DNA of 64,000 bases from Maribacter algarum (ex Zhang et al. 2020) (GTDB lineage Bacteria; Bacteroidota; Bacteroidia; Flavobacteriales; Flavobacteriaceae), in assembly GCF_005885635.1 (NCBI RefSeq), contig NZ_VATY01000006.1, positions 62,001 to 126,000 on the forward strand, given 5' to 3'. Both the position numbers and the translations under genes were made by a program. The notes below the pieces were generated by a model. The model was not told where the DNA came from, did not search any database, and worked only from the letters and a program-made list of their open reading frames with translations. Shown piece after piece: positions 18,334 through 29,500 of the stretch (the stretch's first letter is position 1; each line of letters opens with the position of its first letter).

Positions 18334-21300
18334 ATGAGAAAGACCAAATTTTCACATAAGGTAATGGCGATTTTTTTAGTCCTTACGTTCATGCCAAGTA
18401 TGTTTCCTGTAAACTATTTGTTTGCATCGAATAATGGACCCAACGCCCCTGAAGCGGCCTCTTTTGAGCCAGTAGACGCCACGGATATGGTAAACCTATT
18501 GAGTGGAGATGTCAGTTACGTTCTGCCACTAATGGATATGCAAGGTTTTCCATTAACACTTTCATACCATGCAGGTGTTCCTCTTGATATGGAGTCAAGT
18601 TGGACCGGTCTAGGTTGGAATGTCAATGCGGGGGCTATTAGCCGAAGCGTGAGCGGCACCCCAGATGACTGGAACGATGGAAAATCGTTAGATTTTATCT
18701 ATTTCCAAGACTCTGAGGAATTTTATAATATCAATGTTGGTGTTGGTATATCACAAGCTGCTGAAGTAGGTGTTGGTATATCATGGGGATCGAACAAAAG
18801 TCTTTCGGGATCGGTTTACGGCAGTTTTATGTTCGTAAACGCTAGTATTGCCACAGACGGCGCGTATAGCGCTGGTGTTGGATTAAGTGCTGGAGGTGGA
18901 AATTTTGGAGGCTCACTAGGTATTGGAGTGTCAGGTAATGTAAATGGAGGGCCAACTTCAACAAATATTGGGGTAGGACTTGGTCATAGTAGTGGTGCTC
19001 GTGCAAGTCTGGGATATAGTATTTCAGAATCTGGAGGATCTTTTTCTTTTTCTGGAGGTTATGCCAACAATACTGCCTTTGACAAGGGTCAAGCCGGTGC
19101 TGGTGGTGGACTTTCTTTAGGAAGCTACTCTTCCGGAGATTATGATATTGATAGTAAAGGGTTTTTCATCCCTGTTCAAATTTGGATATTCAATTTGTCT
19201 TTTGGATATCGTAAAGTAACCTACAAGCTTGATAAAGCATATCCGAAACTCGGGTATGGTGGACTATACGCAAACAATGCATTTGGGAATACTCCAGATA
19301 TGGACTTAGGCGGTGATGCTTTCAATGACTTTCAAAATAGATATCGCTATACGGATATGTATGAAGAGGCAATTCCAGCAAAAGAAGAAGAATTTGTAGA
19401 AGATTATGCGCAAGAAAGAGAAAAAGTCAATTTTTCTTTTGCCAGTTATGATTCATACTCAGTAAATGCTGCGGGAATCTCTGGTTTGGTGCAACCAAAG
19501 CTATTTGAAAATGCGACCTTATATGGTTTAGGTTATGCCGGGGATGATACCGATGACGCTAGTAGAAATATGAGAGTCTATTATCATAATGCTGATTCTA
19601 GTGGAAAGACCTTTGGGACCTCTACAACAGATGGTCCAAATGACATTAAGTTTTACTTCAATGGACAATTTACCGATAATGTAGCTACACCTTCAAGGCT
19701 ATTGACTGCTGGTGCGGCTAATGATTTTGGAGATTACTTGTCGGCTACGAATGCAAATATTGGCCGTCAACGTTCGGGTAATTTTGTAGAAGTTTTTACC
19801 AACCAACAACTTGCCGATGGTACTACGGTAAAAATAGCTAGACCCCACAACGCAGATTATGCTAATTGGCCAGCAGATGGTATCGGTGCATATAAAATAA
19901 CGGCGCCTGATGGGAAAACCTATCATTATTCCTTGCCGGTATACCACTATGAACATGTTGAACGAAACCTTTTAAAAGATAATTCTCAGAACCACGTAAA
20001 TGAGAAACGACAATACACCGAATATGCAACACACTGGCTATTAACCGCAATAACAGGACCTGATTATGTCGATGTTGATAATGATAATAAAGTTGATGAT
20101 GATGATTATGGGTATTGGATAAGTTTAGAACATGGTAAATGGTCTGATGGTTATGTATGGCGCTCTCCTTACGGGGGTAAAAAATACAACACGAATTTGG
20201 CAGGTGATATCGAAACCAAAGATTTTGGAAACTATCAATTTGGTAGAAAACAATTGTACTATTTAGATAAGATTGTCTCTAGAAGTCATACTGCTTACTT
20301 CGTCAAGGATCTTCGTTATGATAGTACTGGTGCCCACGGCACAAATGAACTCAGTTCAACAAATCAAACTACATATAATTATACATTTTCTACCGATTTT
20401 GTTGAAAATGACATCACTGGGAATCCTGAAAGAGTTGGGGAAAATTTAAGTTATAAAAGGGAGTATCAACTCATGTTGGACAAGATAGTAATAGTGCCAA
20501 ACGAAAATGTACAAGTTAATCGAAATGAGAATGCTGCTCTTGCCTTGGATGATGGGTCCTGTTTCCCAGGTTATGATGATGATACGAATAACTGGAATCC
20601 CATGTTTAACTCAGCAGGGGGTTTTGCTGGTGCCTACGGTACCTCTTATAGATATGACCTTCATCAAGAAAGCAATGTATATGATATCACCGATTTTGAA
20701 AATTATGATTACGCAAATGCACAAAAAGTAATTGACTTTAGCTATAATTATTCACTTGCTCGAAATACGCCAAGTTCCCTGTTCTGTGAGGCTTACGGTG
20801 GCGGCAAATTGACTTTAACTGGGGTTGCCTTTAGAGGTAAGGGAGATTATGGATATATGCCTCCGTATCGTTTTGCTTATAAAAACGAAATGGATTACCC
20901 AGCGGGTCTTCGAACTCAGAAATTTACGGAAACGAATTATCAAATAGACCAAGCAAAAGACGGTTGGGGCTTTATTAATGAAAAAGAGGTAGCCGAACAA
21001 ATTTACGGATCAACCGATTATGAAAAGTATGGCCCGGATAATTGGAGTCTTACTGAAATTACCACGCCTACAGGAGGAAAGATAAAATTAGAATATGAAG
21101 AAGACGACTATGAGCAAGAAGCATTTTCTAGAAAATTATGGCAGAGTAATCTGAATATTAGTTTTGCACAAGCTGATTTTAATTGTAACAATTCATCCAG
21201 TATTTGTGAATACGAAGTTTACATAGAAAACTCACAAGATTTAAGGTCAGAATTAATTGTAGACTTTAATGAATTTTTTGAAATTGGTCAAAGGGTATTC

Positions 21301-23565
21301 TTTGATTTTTCTCTATGCTTCATGCAAGGAAGTAATCAATTGGGAAGCATAGATATTCCGGGAGGTTTTGACGCTGGATTTATTGTAAAAGATATAAGAA
21401 ATATTGGGGGACAACAGAATCTAATCCTCAGTACGAGCTTTCAAAATATTAATAATGAATTTTTTTCAAACACTAATGATTGGAGAGTAGTTTATAACGA
21501 AATACCATATCAGCCAACACATTCTTTTTTAAAATTTGACAAGAGTTCAAGCCAATTCATTTCAAGACCAAGAGGAGAATGTCCATCGGTTTCTGGAAAC
21601 CAATTTGGTTTTTCAATGAATTACAAGCTACTTGCTAACAAAGTCCCCAAAGATATTCAGGGTGGTGGACTTCGTGCTAAAAGTATTATTGTTTCTGATG
21701 AAAACGGCCGGGAATATAAGACTAAATATTACTACAACAACCCTGGAACTGCTAGAGAGAAGAATGACCCAAATTATGTTTCGTCAGGTATAACATCTTT
21801 TGCACCTGAAAGCGGGGTCAAATATGTTCCATATCAATCAGAACTACCTAGTCCTGGTGTAATGTACGAATATGTGACAATGGTACCGGAATCTACGAAC
21901 GGGAATGAATTGGGAAGTACGAGATATCGCTTTCATACATTGGATGCTGTATTTAACATTTTTGATCCAAACCTCAAATTAAAGTACATGTCCGAAAAGG
22001 TGAATCAGGCTACGGGTCAAGTAGAAGATGAGGAGATTACCATATTTGAATCTAACGTCAATGATCCTGGTAATGGTGATTATTTTGACACAGCAAATAA
22101 GACTTATGCTAAGTCGATTGACTTGAAGGTGAACACCTCATTGGTGGGACAATTTAGATCTATTGAAACCTTTAATGTGGAAAACCATTTAATGTCAAAA
22201 ACCCAGAAATTCTATAAGAGTGGGGAAGAAGCAAAAGCCATTACTGGTCGAGGTTCGGTTACGGAGTCCTTCCAAAGTATGAAATCTATTTTCTCAACCG
22301 ATGGCAATGATGCCAACCCTGTATTGAAAAATAGACTGGTTTCAGTATCTACAAAGGAAGACTATACAAGTGTAGTATCTGAGGTTAGAACGACAATAGG
22401 TGGCTTTATCGATACAGAAGTTTACGAAGATGCCGACCCTCAAACGGGTGCTTTTAGAGTTACAAAAACAAAAAGAGCGGATGGTACTGAAGTCCGAACA
22501 AGACAAGTGCCTGCGTATACAGAGTACACCGACATGGGCAGCAAAGCGGACAATATCAACAACAAACACATGTTGACACAAACCGCCATGACTATTAGCG
22601 ATGTAAATATGACTTCTGGCTGGCAGACAATAGCAGCTTCGGTAAATACATGGAGCCCAAGAACCTTTTATGATGATTCTGATGTATTGACTGATGATAA
22701 CATCTGGAGAAAGCATCAAACCTTTATTTGGAAAGATGATGTAGCGGCTGATGGTACTTTCGGCAGTCTTATAAATGGTGGTGATTTCAGTTGGGGGTAT
22801 GGAGATTCGCAGCCGAATACACAGTGGCAAAAAATTTCCGAAACTACACGATACAATCATTGGTCATCACCTTTGGAAGTCAAGGATATCAATGACAATT
22901 ATTTGGCCACGAAAATGGGAGACAATAATGAAAAAGTGTTTGCAACTGGCAATGCTGGTTACAAAGAACTGTTCTATTCTGGTGCCGAAGACCTTGACGG
23001 CAGCGTCTTTGGTGGAGAAGTAGGCTTAGGTACTGCAACTCATGAAACCAATTTATCCAACGTTCATAGTGGAAAAGCTTCATTAGAGATAGGCTCAGGA
23101 CAAACAGGGTACCTTGTTTCGGTTACCGAGGGTAAACGAAACAACTATAAGGCATCCCTTTGGGCAAAATTTGCTGGGCATCAAAATGTACGCCTTCAAA
23201 TTGATAGTGGAGCACCAATATCCTTTAATACAAATGAAATAGTGCGTGCGGGTGAATGGGTACAATTGAACTTCTATTTTGATATCAATGGGCAACAAAC
23301 AGTCAATGTGACTTCTGAAAACGGTGCTGCTTTTGTTGATGACTTTAGATTGCACCCCGTCGCTTCTACCATGACTTCCTATGTCTATAATGAATGGGAC
23401 GAATTGACACATATTCTCGGAGGCAACAATATGTCAACGCGATACGAGTACGACCAAGCGGGCCGATTATCAAAAACATACACGGAAGTTGAGGACTTTA
23501 ATGGCCCTGGCTCTGGAGGTTTTAAAAGAATTAGTGAAAATAAGTATTCCTACAAATACCAATAA
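18334..23565 (+). CDS. Giant exported SpvB/RHS-type protein with YD repeats
   Basis: This 1743-residue protein has a long signal peptide (cleavage near FAS, about residue 32). The Bacteroidota RHS-type entry sequence follows, with LLSGDVSYVLPLMDMQGFP and GLGWNVNAGAISRSVSG, then a glycine/serine-rich beta segment with repeated GVGI/GVGL/SGG units (about 130-260). A long beta-propeller or shell-like central region follows, and YD-type repeats appear at the extreme C-terminus (YVYNEWDELTHILGG, RYEYDQAGRLSKTY). There is no RHS core or toxin tail; the protein stops in the YD region, 3 bp before the second RHS gene. The two proteins may form one split YD shell, as in BC-type toxin complexes (inference). 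No T9SS sorting domain is visible. Confidence 0.85.
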   Translation: MRKTKFSHKVMAIFLVLTFMPSMFPVNYLFASNNGPNAPEAASFEPVDATDMVNLLSGDVSYVLPLMDMQGFPLTLSYHAGVPLDMESSWTGLGWNVNAGAISRSVSGTPDDWNDGKSLDFIYFQDSEEFYNINVGVGISQAAEVGVGISWGSNKSLSGSVYGSFMFVNASIATDGAYSAGVGLSAGGGNFGGSLGIGVSGNVNGGPTSTNIGVGLGHSSGARASLGYSISESGGSFSFSGGYANNTAFDKGQAGAGGGLSLGSYSSGDYDIDSKGFFIPVQIWIFNLSFGYRKVTYKLDKAYPKLGYGGLYANNAFGNTPDMDLGGDAFNDFQNRYRYTDMYEEAIPAKEEEFVEDYAQEREKVNFSFASYDSYSVNAAGISGLVQPKLFENATLYGLGYAGDDTDDASRNMRVYYHNADSSGKTFGTSTTDGPNDIKFYFNGQFTDNVATPSRLLTAGAANDFGDYLSATNANIGRQRSGNFVEVFTNQQLADGTTVKIARPHNADYANWPADGIGAYKITAPDGKTYHYSLPVYHYEHVERNLLKDNSQNHVNEKRQYTEYATHWLLTAITGPDYVDVDNDNKVDDDDYGYWISLEHGKWSDGYVWRSPYGGKKYNTNLAGDIETKDFGNYQFGRKQLYYLDKIVSRSHTAYFVKDLRYDSTGAHGTNELSSTNQTTYNYTFSTDFVENDITGNPERVGENLSYKREYQLMLDKIVIVPNENVQVNRNENAALALDDGSCFPGYDDDTNNWNPMFNSAGGFAGAYGTSYRYDLHQESNVYDITDFENYDYANAQKVIDFSYNYSLARNTPSSLFCEAYGGGKLTLTGVAFRGKGDYGYMPPYRFAYKNEMDYPAGLRTQKFTETNYQIDQAKDGWGFINEKEVAEQIYGSTDYEKYGPDNWSLTEITTPTGGKIKLEYEEDDYEQEAFSRKLWQSNLNISFAQADFNCNNSSSICEYEVYIENSQDLRSELIVDFNEFFEIGQRVFFDFSLCFMQGSNQLGSIDIPGGFDAGFIVKDIRNIGGQQNLILSTSFQNINNEFFSNTNDWRVVYNEIPYQPTHSFLKFDKSSSQFISRPRGECPSVSGNQFGFSMNYKLLANKVPKDIQGGGLRAKSIIVSDENGREYKTKYYYNNPGTAREKNDPNYVSSGITSFAPESGVKYVPYQSELPSPGVMYEYVTMVPESTNGNELGSTRYRFHTLDAVFNIFDPNLKLKYMSEKVNQATGQVEDEEITIFESNVNDPGNGDYFDTANKTYAKSIDLKVNTSLVGQFRSIETFNVENHLMSKTQKFYKSGEEAKAITGRGSVTESFQSMKSIFSTDGNDANPVLKNRLVSVSTKEDYTSVVSEVRTTIGGFIDTEVYEDADPQTGAFRVTKTKRADGTEVRTRQVPAYTEYTDMGSKADNINNKHMLTQTAMTISDVNMTSGWQTIAASVNTWSPRTFYDDSDVLTDDNIWRKHQTFIWKDDVAADGTFGSLINGGDFSWGYGDSQPNTQWQKISETTRYNHWSSPLEVKDINDNYLATKMGDNNEKVFATGNAGYKELFYSGAEDLDGSVFGGEVGLGTATHETNLSNVHSGKASLEIGSGQTGYLVSVTEGKRNNYKASLWAKFAGHQNVRLQIDSGAPISFNTNEIVRAGEWVQLNFYFDINGQQTVNVTSENGAAFVDDFRLHPVASTMTSYVYNEWDELTHILGGNNMSTRYEYDQAGRLSKTYTEVEDFNGPGSGGFKRISENKYSYKYQ

Positions 23566-23568
23566 ACG

Positions 23569-26500
23569 ATGAAGTTATCTAATCACACCAAAATAAGAAT
23601 CATCATAGTCCTTGCTATGTTTCTCGGAATTTCGAGTGAAATAAATGCACAAGGAGGTGGTTGTTTTGCAGCTGGGACAAACTTGTCATTCCCAGCTTCA
23701 GGAGGCACGCAAAATTCAGCGGTTCAAGGAGGCTGTTCCGATGGATCCACCTACGAGTGGCAAATAGGATCAAAACCATCTTGGGTTTCAGCTTTTGCAA
23801 ATGGAACAACATCTGTTACCGTAATAGCTTCTGCAAATACCCAAGGAGCTCGTACCGGTACCGTTCAATTGGTTAAAAATGGTTCTCAAATAGGTGTATT
23901 TTCAGTTTCCCAAGCAGCAGGACAAGTGACTGTAGGTCAGGTAAGTATTACCTCTGGTCCAACTCAAAGATGTAGTGGAAGTGGCACCTCGGATTTTAAT
24001 GCCTCGGCAACGAATGCATCGAGTTATTCGTGGACCCTTACACCAGGCGCGGGAACTATAAATAGTAGTGGAACTGTCACATGGAACAGTAGTTATATTG
24101 GTACTGCCATTGTACAAGTTACAGCAAACGGGCCGAATAATAGTACCTCAACAGCTTCAAGAAACGTCTCGGTGGTAGGGGTTTCAACCCCAAGCCTGCA
24201 GACCAATCTCAATGAAATCTGTAGCGGGGAACAAGCAACGCTTACCATGGGACCATTGCAAAGTAGCGTCAGATATCAGTTGCTTAGAAATGGAACAGTA
24301 ACAGGTCAAGAGGTTACTACCAATTCCAACGGACAACCTGGAGGAATCTCTTGGGATGTTTTTTCTGGAGGGACTTATTCTGTTCGCGGGACACAGTTAG
24401 GTGGTCTAGGTTGTTCTAACACTTGGGGAACTTTGGTCATTGACGAGAATGCAGGGCTAGGGAACCCTTCAATTAATGGGCCGAGCCAATTATGCTCAGG
24501 TACCGCTCAAACCGATTTCAATATTTCAGGCAACAATGGTACAAATACCTATGTCTGGTCAATATTAAATGGAGGACCTGCTACCATAAATTCAAGCACC
24601 GGTCTTGTGACCTGGAATGGATCCACTAGCACTGCGACCATTCGATTGACAGCAACTTCCGAGTGTGGAACTACGACGAATATTAATAAAAGTGTAAGTT
24701 TTGATTTGATTTCAACCCCGGGCCTACAAGCAAATATGAATGAATTCTGTACAGGGGATCAGGTCATGCTAAGCTTAGGGCCATTGCAAAGCAGTGTGCG
24801 ATATGAGCTACTCAAAGATGGAATCTTCACTGGATTTGAAGTTACTACTGACTCCAATGGGCAACCAGGTGGAACTTCTTGGGACGTCAGTTCGGGTGGT
24901 ACATACTCGGTTCGGGCCACAAAATCGACAGGTCTCAACTGCTCAATTACTTATGGGTCATTACCTATAATCGAGAAAGCAAATCTTGGTAATCCTGTAT
25001 TGAGCGACCCTGGTACAAGATGTAGACAAACAGGTACCTCCACACTCAATGTGACTGGAGGTTCTAGTGCCAACACCTATAGTTGGACGCTTACCAATGC
25101 GGGTAGCTCAACGATTAACGGTTCCGGTACTTCGGCCACCATTAATTGGCCTGCCAGTTTTTCAGGTACCGCTATTGCAGCAGTAGAGATTACCAGCGAA
25201 TGTGGCACTACTACAACCCTATCAAGACTTATAGTGGTGACTGAGCCAGACATCTGGTATGCCGATACTGACGGTGATAACTACGAAGACCCAGGAGGGG
25301 CAACACAACAATCTTGTACCCAGCCTGCTGGAAATTGGACCAACACCCCTCAAGGACCAGATCAGTGTCCGCTGCAACCGGCTCCAGGAACAGGAACCAA
25401 TGGTTGTGATCCAGATTGTGCTGATGGATATTTTAGGCCTTCAGGTAGCAATGACCCACCGCCAGCAGGCAATTACGTTCCAGTAGAGTTTTCTTTTCAA
25501 GAAGCTGGAGGCATCGCATACGCCGAATTGGTTTTTCCCAATGGTAGTTGTACACAGCCTTATGAAATCACCTTTTTAGACCCTATTGACGAGTGGGCCA
25601 CATTCACCTTCAATTCGGCAACCAATAGTATGGCCATTGAAGTAGAGCAATTCGTTTCGGTCAATGGTAGTAGCTCCAGAGGAACCGGAAGTAGAGTAGC
25701 TATTAATGGCATTCAGGTAGGAATACTAGGAGCTAACCAGACAGGCCCACCCGTATTTCCGACATGTGATTTGACTACAATTAGAGTTGATGGTACTGAT
25801 ATACCTTTAGCTACTGATATTGACTATCCAATTTCTAGCGATACAAAGGCTATTCAAATCGTTTTTGATCCGCTGGGTTGTGCTGGTGAAATAACCTTAA
25901 AAGACTATAATAACCCTAATGATACTCCCGAATGGTCAACTTGGCTTAGCTACGCACCTGTAGGTAATAGTACGTTCAATTTTACCACACAAGATAATAA
26001 TACGGGACAATCACGAATTGCCTATATCGGTATTTATAAACTGGATAATGATGAATTCTTAGGTTTGTTTAGAATAAGTCAGACATCATGTTTGGATATG
26101 GAATGGTACCCTGATCAAGATGGCGATGGTCAAGGCGATGCCACTGCAGTGCCAAGAGGTGGTTGTGATGCCCCAACAGATGAAACTTACAGTTTTGTAA
26201 AAAACAATAACGATTTATGTCCGTTTGAGGCAGGAACTTTGGAAAATCAGGGTTGCCCACCGGGTACGGCACCAGAGAATAGGAATACAGTAACGACTTT
26301 GACATATGATATAGGGGAAAATTTGACTGTAGGGAGCAAGTTTTACTTTGATGAAATTGGAAAATTAGAACAGGTTCAAGCCTGGGATATTAAGTCAGAT
26401 TCTATTTGGACTTCTGCCACCTTATATGATGAATTTGGATTTGTTGCTTTGCAGACACTTTCGGCACCGATAAAGCCAGGTAGTAATTTTGAGTTTAAGG

Positions 26501-29500
26501 AAGGTTTTATCAAAAAAGCTGATAATGTTACTGATTATGCTTTAGACGACTACGACGGGGTCAACAGAGAAGAACCTTTACCAGTAGGTGATGCCGATGA
26601 AGTACCTAACAACATAGCCAGTGCAACTTTGGGGTGGTACTACAGTGAAAATAACATTCGTGAAGGGTTTCAAGATGTAACGAATTTTCCATTCACAAAG
26701 AGTATTTATAGCGACCTTAATCCAGGAAAGATGTTGAGAATTGTTGGCGGTAATAAGATTAATGGAGAATGGTCTCAAAAGTATGCCTTCTCAATGAAAG
26801 CTTCGGACGAATTGTCGCTTACACCTGCATTCGGAGATGTTAAATACAGCGACTTTGAAATTACTAAAACTATTTCTCGTGATGTTCATGGAGTAGAAAA
26901 TGTTGAGTTTACCGATTCCGATGGTAAACTGTTAGCAACCGCAAGAAGTGGACCTGAGGGTGCTGAATCACCTTTGTTAAATGTCGACATTCCAGAGCAG
27001 GGATTTATAGATATACATATTCCGGAAGGAATTACAGGTTTTACTGTAAGTAATCCTAGCGAGGTAACTATTTATAATTTAATTACTGAGCAGAAAGAAA
27101 CTGACGGTACTGTAAATTTAAGTAATGGTTTTTATCGAGTCGCAGTCAATGATATGATTAACTTTATCAAAGGCAGCATATATGTCAGTTATAAGGTTAA
27201 TTATTATGATTATAGCTTGAATGTCTATGATGAAGCGGATCGTCTAGTTAAATCCTACCAACCGTTAGCATCAATAATAGCTGAAAAACCAGTATCTACA
27301 TATATTTATGATGCTCTCGGCCAATTAATTGAGATTTCAAGTCCAGATGAAGGTAGTACCCAGTTTAAATACCGAGAGAATGGACAAATCCGATTTTCTC
27401 AAGATAGTAAGCAAAAAGACCCAAACGATGATGGTGATTATAGCGATTCTGAATTTTCATATTTCAATTATGATTCTGCAGGGCGTCTTGTCGAAAGTGG
27501 AGTCTACATTGAGGATTCAATCACATTTGTTAATTCAAACTCCATAATAGAAAACGAATTAGATGATATTAACCTTGATACGGACGGTCTAGCAAATGCT
27601 AGTTGTAAAGAGCAAAAATTTACCCTTTATGATAAGCTCGATACGTCTGCACTCCACAATGCCTTGTCTGTTGAAGGTATAGGAACTAGTAATTATCCTG
27701 TTCAAAAGTTTCTTAGCGGTAATGTAAGTAAAACTTACACAGTTCAAACAAATGCAAGTTCCAGTACATGGTATAGTTATGACATATATGGGCGGATAGA
27801 ATGGGTGATTCAACAAATTGATGGCTTAGGGGTCAAAACAATTGATTATGAATATTATCCAATATCTGGACAAATTTACAAGATTTACTATCAGAAGCAT
27901 GTCCCGTCAGAAAGGTTTATCCACCGATACAATTATAATGAGGCAGACAAGCTCGTCACCGTTGAAACATCCACGGATGATAGCACTTTTATTTTAAACG
28001 CTAATCACTCATATTATGAAAATGGGTCTCTCAAACGCACTGAGCTTGCTGACGGTGTGCAAGGTGTTGATTACATATATAATTTAAACGGATTAATTAA
28101 GGGCATAAACCATCCAAGCTTAGATTCCAATAATGACCCTTCAAAAGATTCCAACGACTTATTCGGGATGCAAATCGATTACCATTCCGATGATTACAAA
28201 CGAGATGTATCTAGCGTAACCTCTCCTACATATGGCACAGATAGGTTGAATGGTGATATTAAGGGTGTACGTTGGAAAAATGACGCGATACCAGGTATGA
28301 CTAACGAACTAATGTATGCATACGAGTACAATCGTAATAATTGGCTGCTAAGTGCTGATTTTGATGGTAATGGCGATTTGGGCGATACAACTGAGCCTAT
28401 AGTTACATCAATTGCCGTAGTTGAAAATAATCAAACTCTTGATTTAAAGGCGAGTCAAAGCATCACACTTTTAGCAGATGACGGAGGAGAAGGTTTTCAT
28501 GCCAAAGATGGCAGTATGTTTTCGGCTAGAATCACGCAAGATGCAGGAGGTACTACTATTATGGAAGGTGATTATGATGTCTCCAATCTGACTTATGATG
28601 CCAACGGCAATATCTTAAGTCTGAGAAGGAAGAAAGGCTCCGATGGTGCTGGAAACGCGATGGACGACTTAAGTTACAATTATAAGACAAAAACTAATCA
28701 ACTAGAACAGGTTGTTGATATCGATGGTGATGTGCCAAATGCAGAAGACTTCGAAACACAGTTAGATTCTCAAAACTATGTTTACAATAGTATTGGACAA
28801 TTAATAGAAAATAAAGCAGCAAACCTAACATATCAATATAACTCAAATAGGCTTCTGATAGGAATTAAAAGGAATAACTTAAATTTGGTAAAGTTTTATT
28901 ACAACGATAGATTTCAAAGGGTTAGAAAAGAATCTTATTTGCCCAATGGTTTTGATATAGCCAAAACTACAAATTATGTTCGAGATATTGCGGGTTCAAT
29001 TTTAGCCATTTATACGGAAAACACACTCGTTGAACAACCTATTTACGGGAATAACCGAATTGGTGTTTATTATAAGCAAGATGATACCAGCGTTTATGAA
29101 ATAAAGGATTATTTGGGTAATGTACGTGCTACATTTATGAAATCAAATACAGATGCCATTCCCCGTTCTGCTTCTGATTATTATCCCTTTGGAGGTTCGA
29201 TGCCTGGGCGAAATTTAATTAGTGATTATAGATATTCCTTTCAAGGACAAGAAAAAGATATTGAAACTGGTAAAGAGTCCTTCGATTTAAGGTTGTGGGA
29301 TAGCAGTATAGGAAGATGGATTAGCCCTGACCCTGAGGATGAATTTTATTCTCCGTATCTTGGAATTGGAAATAATCCAATAAATCATGTAGATAAAAAG
29401 GGAGATATTATTATAGTAACTGATGCAAGAGCCCAGGCGGTGGTAAATCAATTCATGATTGCCTATCCAGTTCTCTATCAGAAATTACATAGTAGTTCGA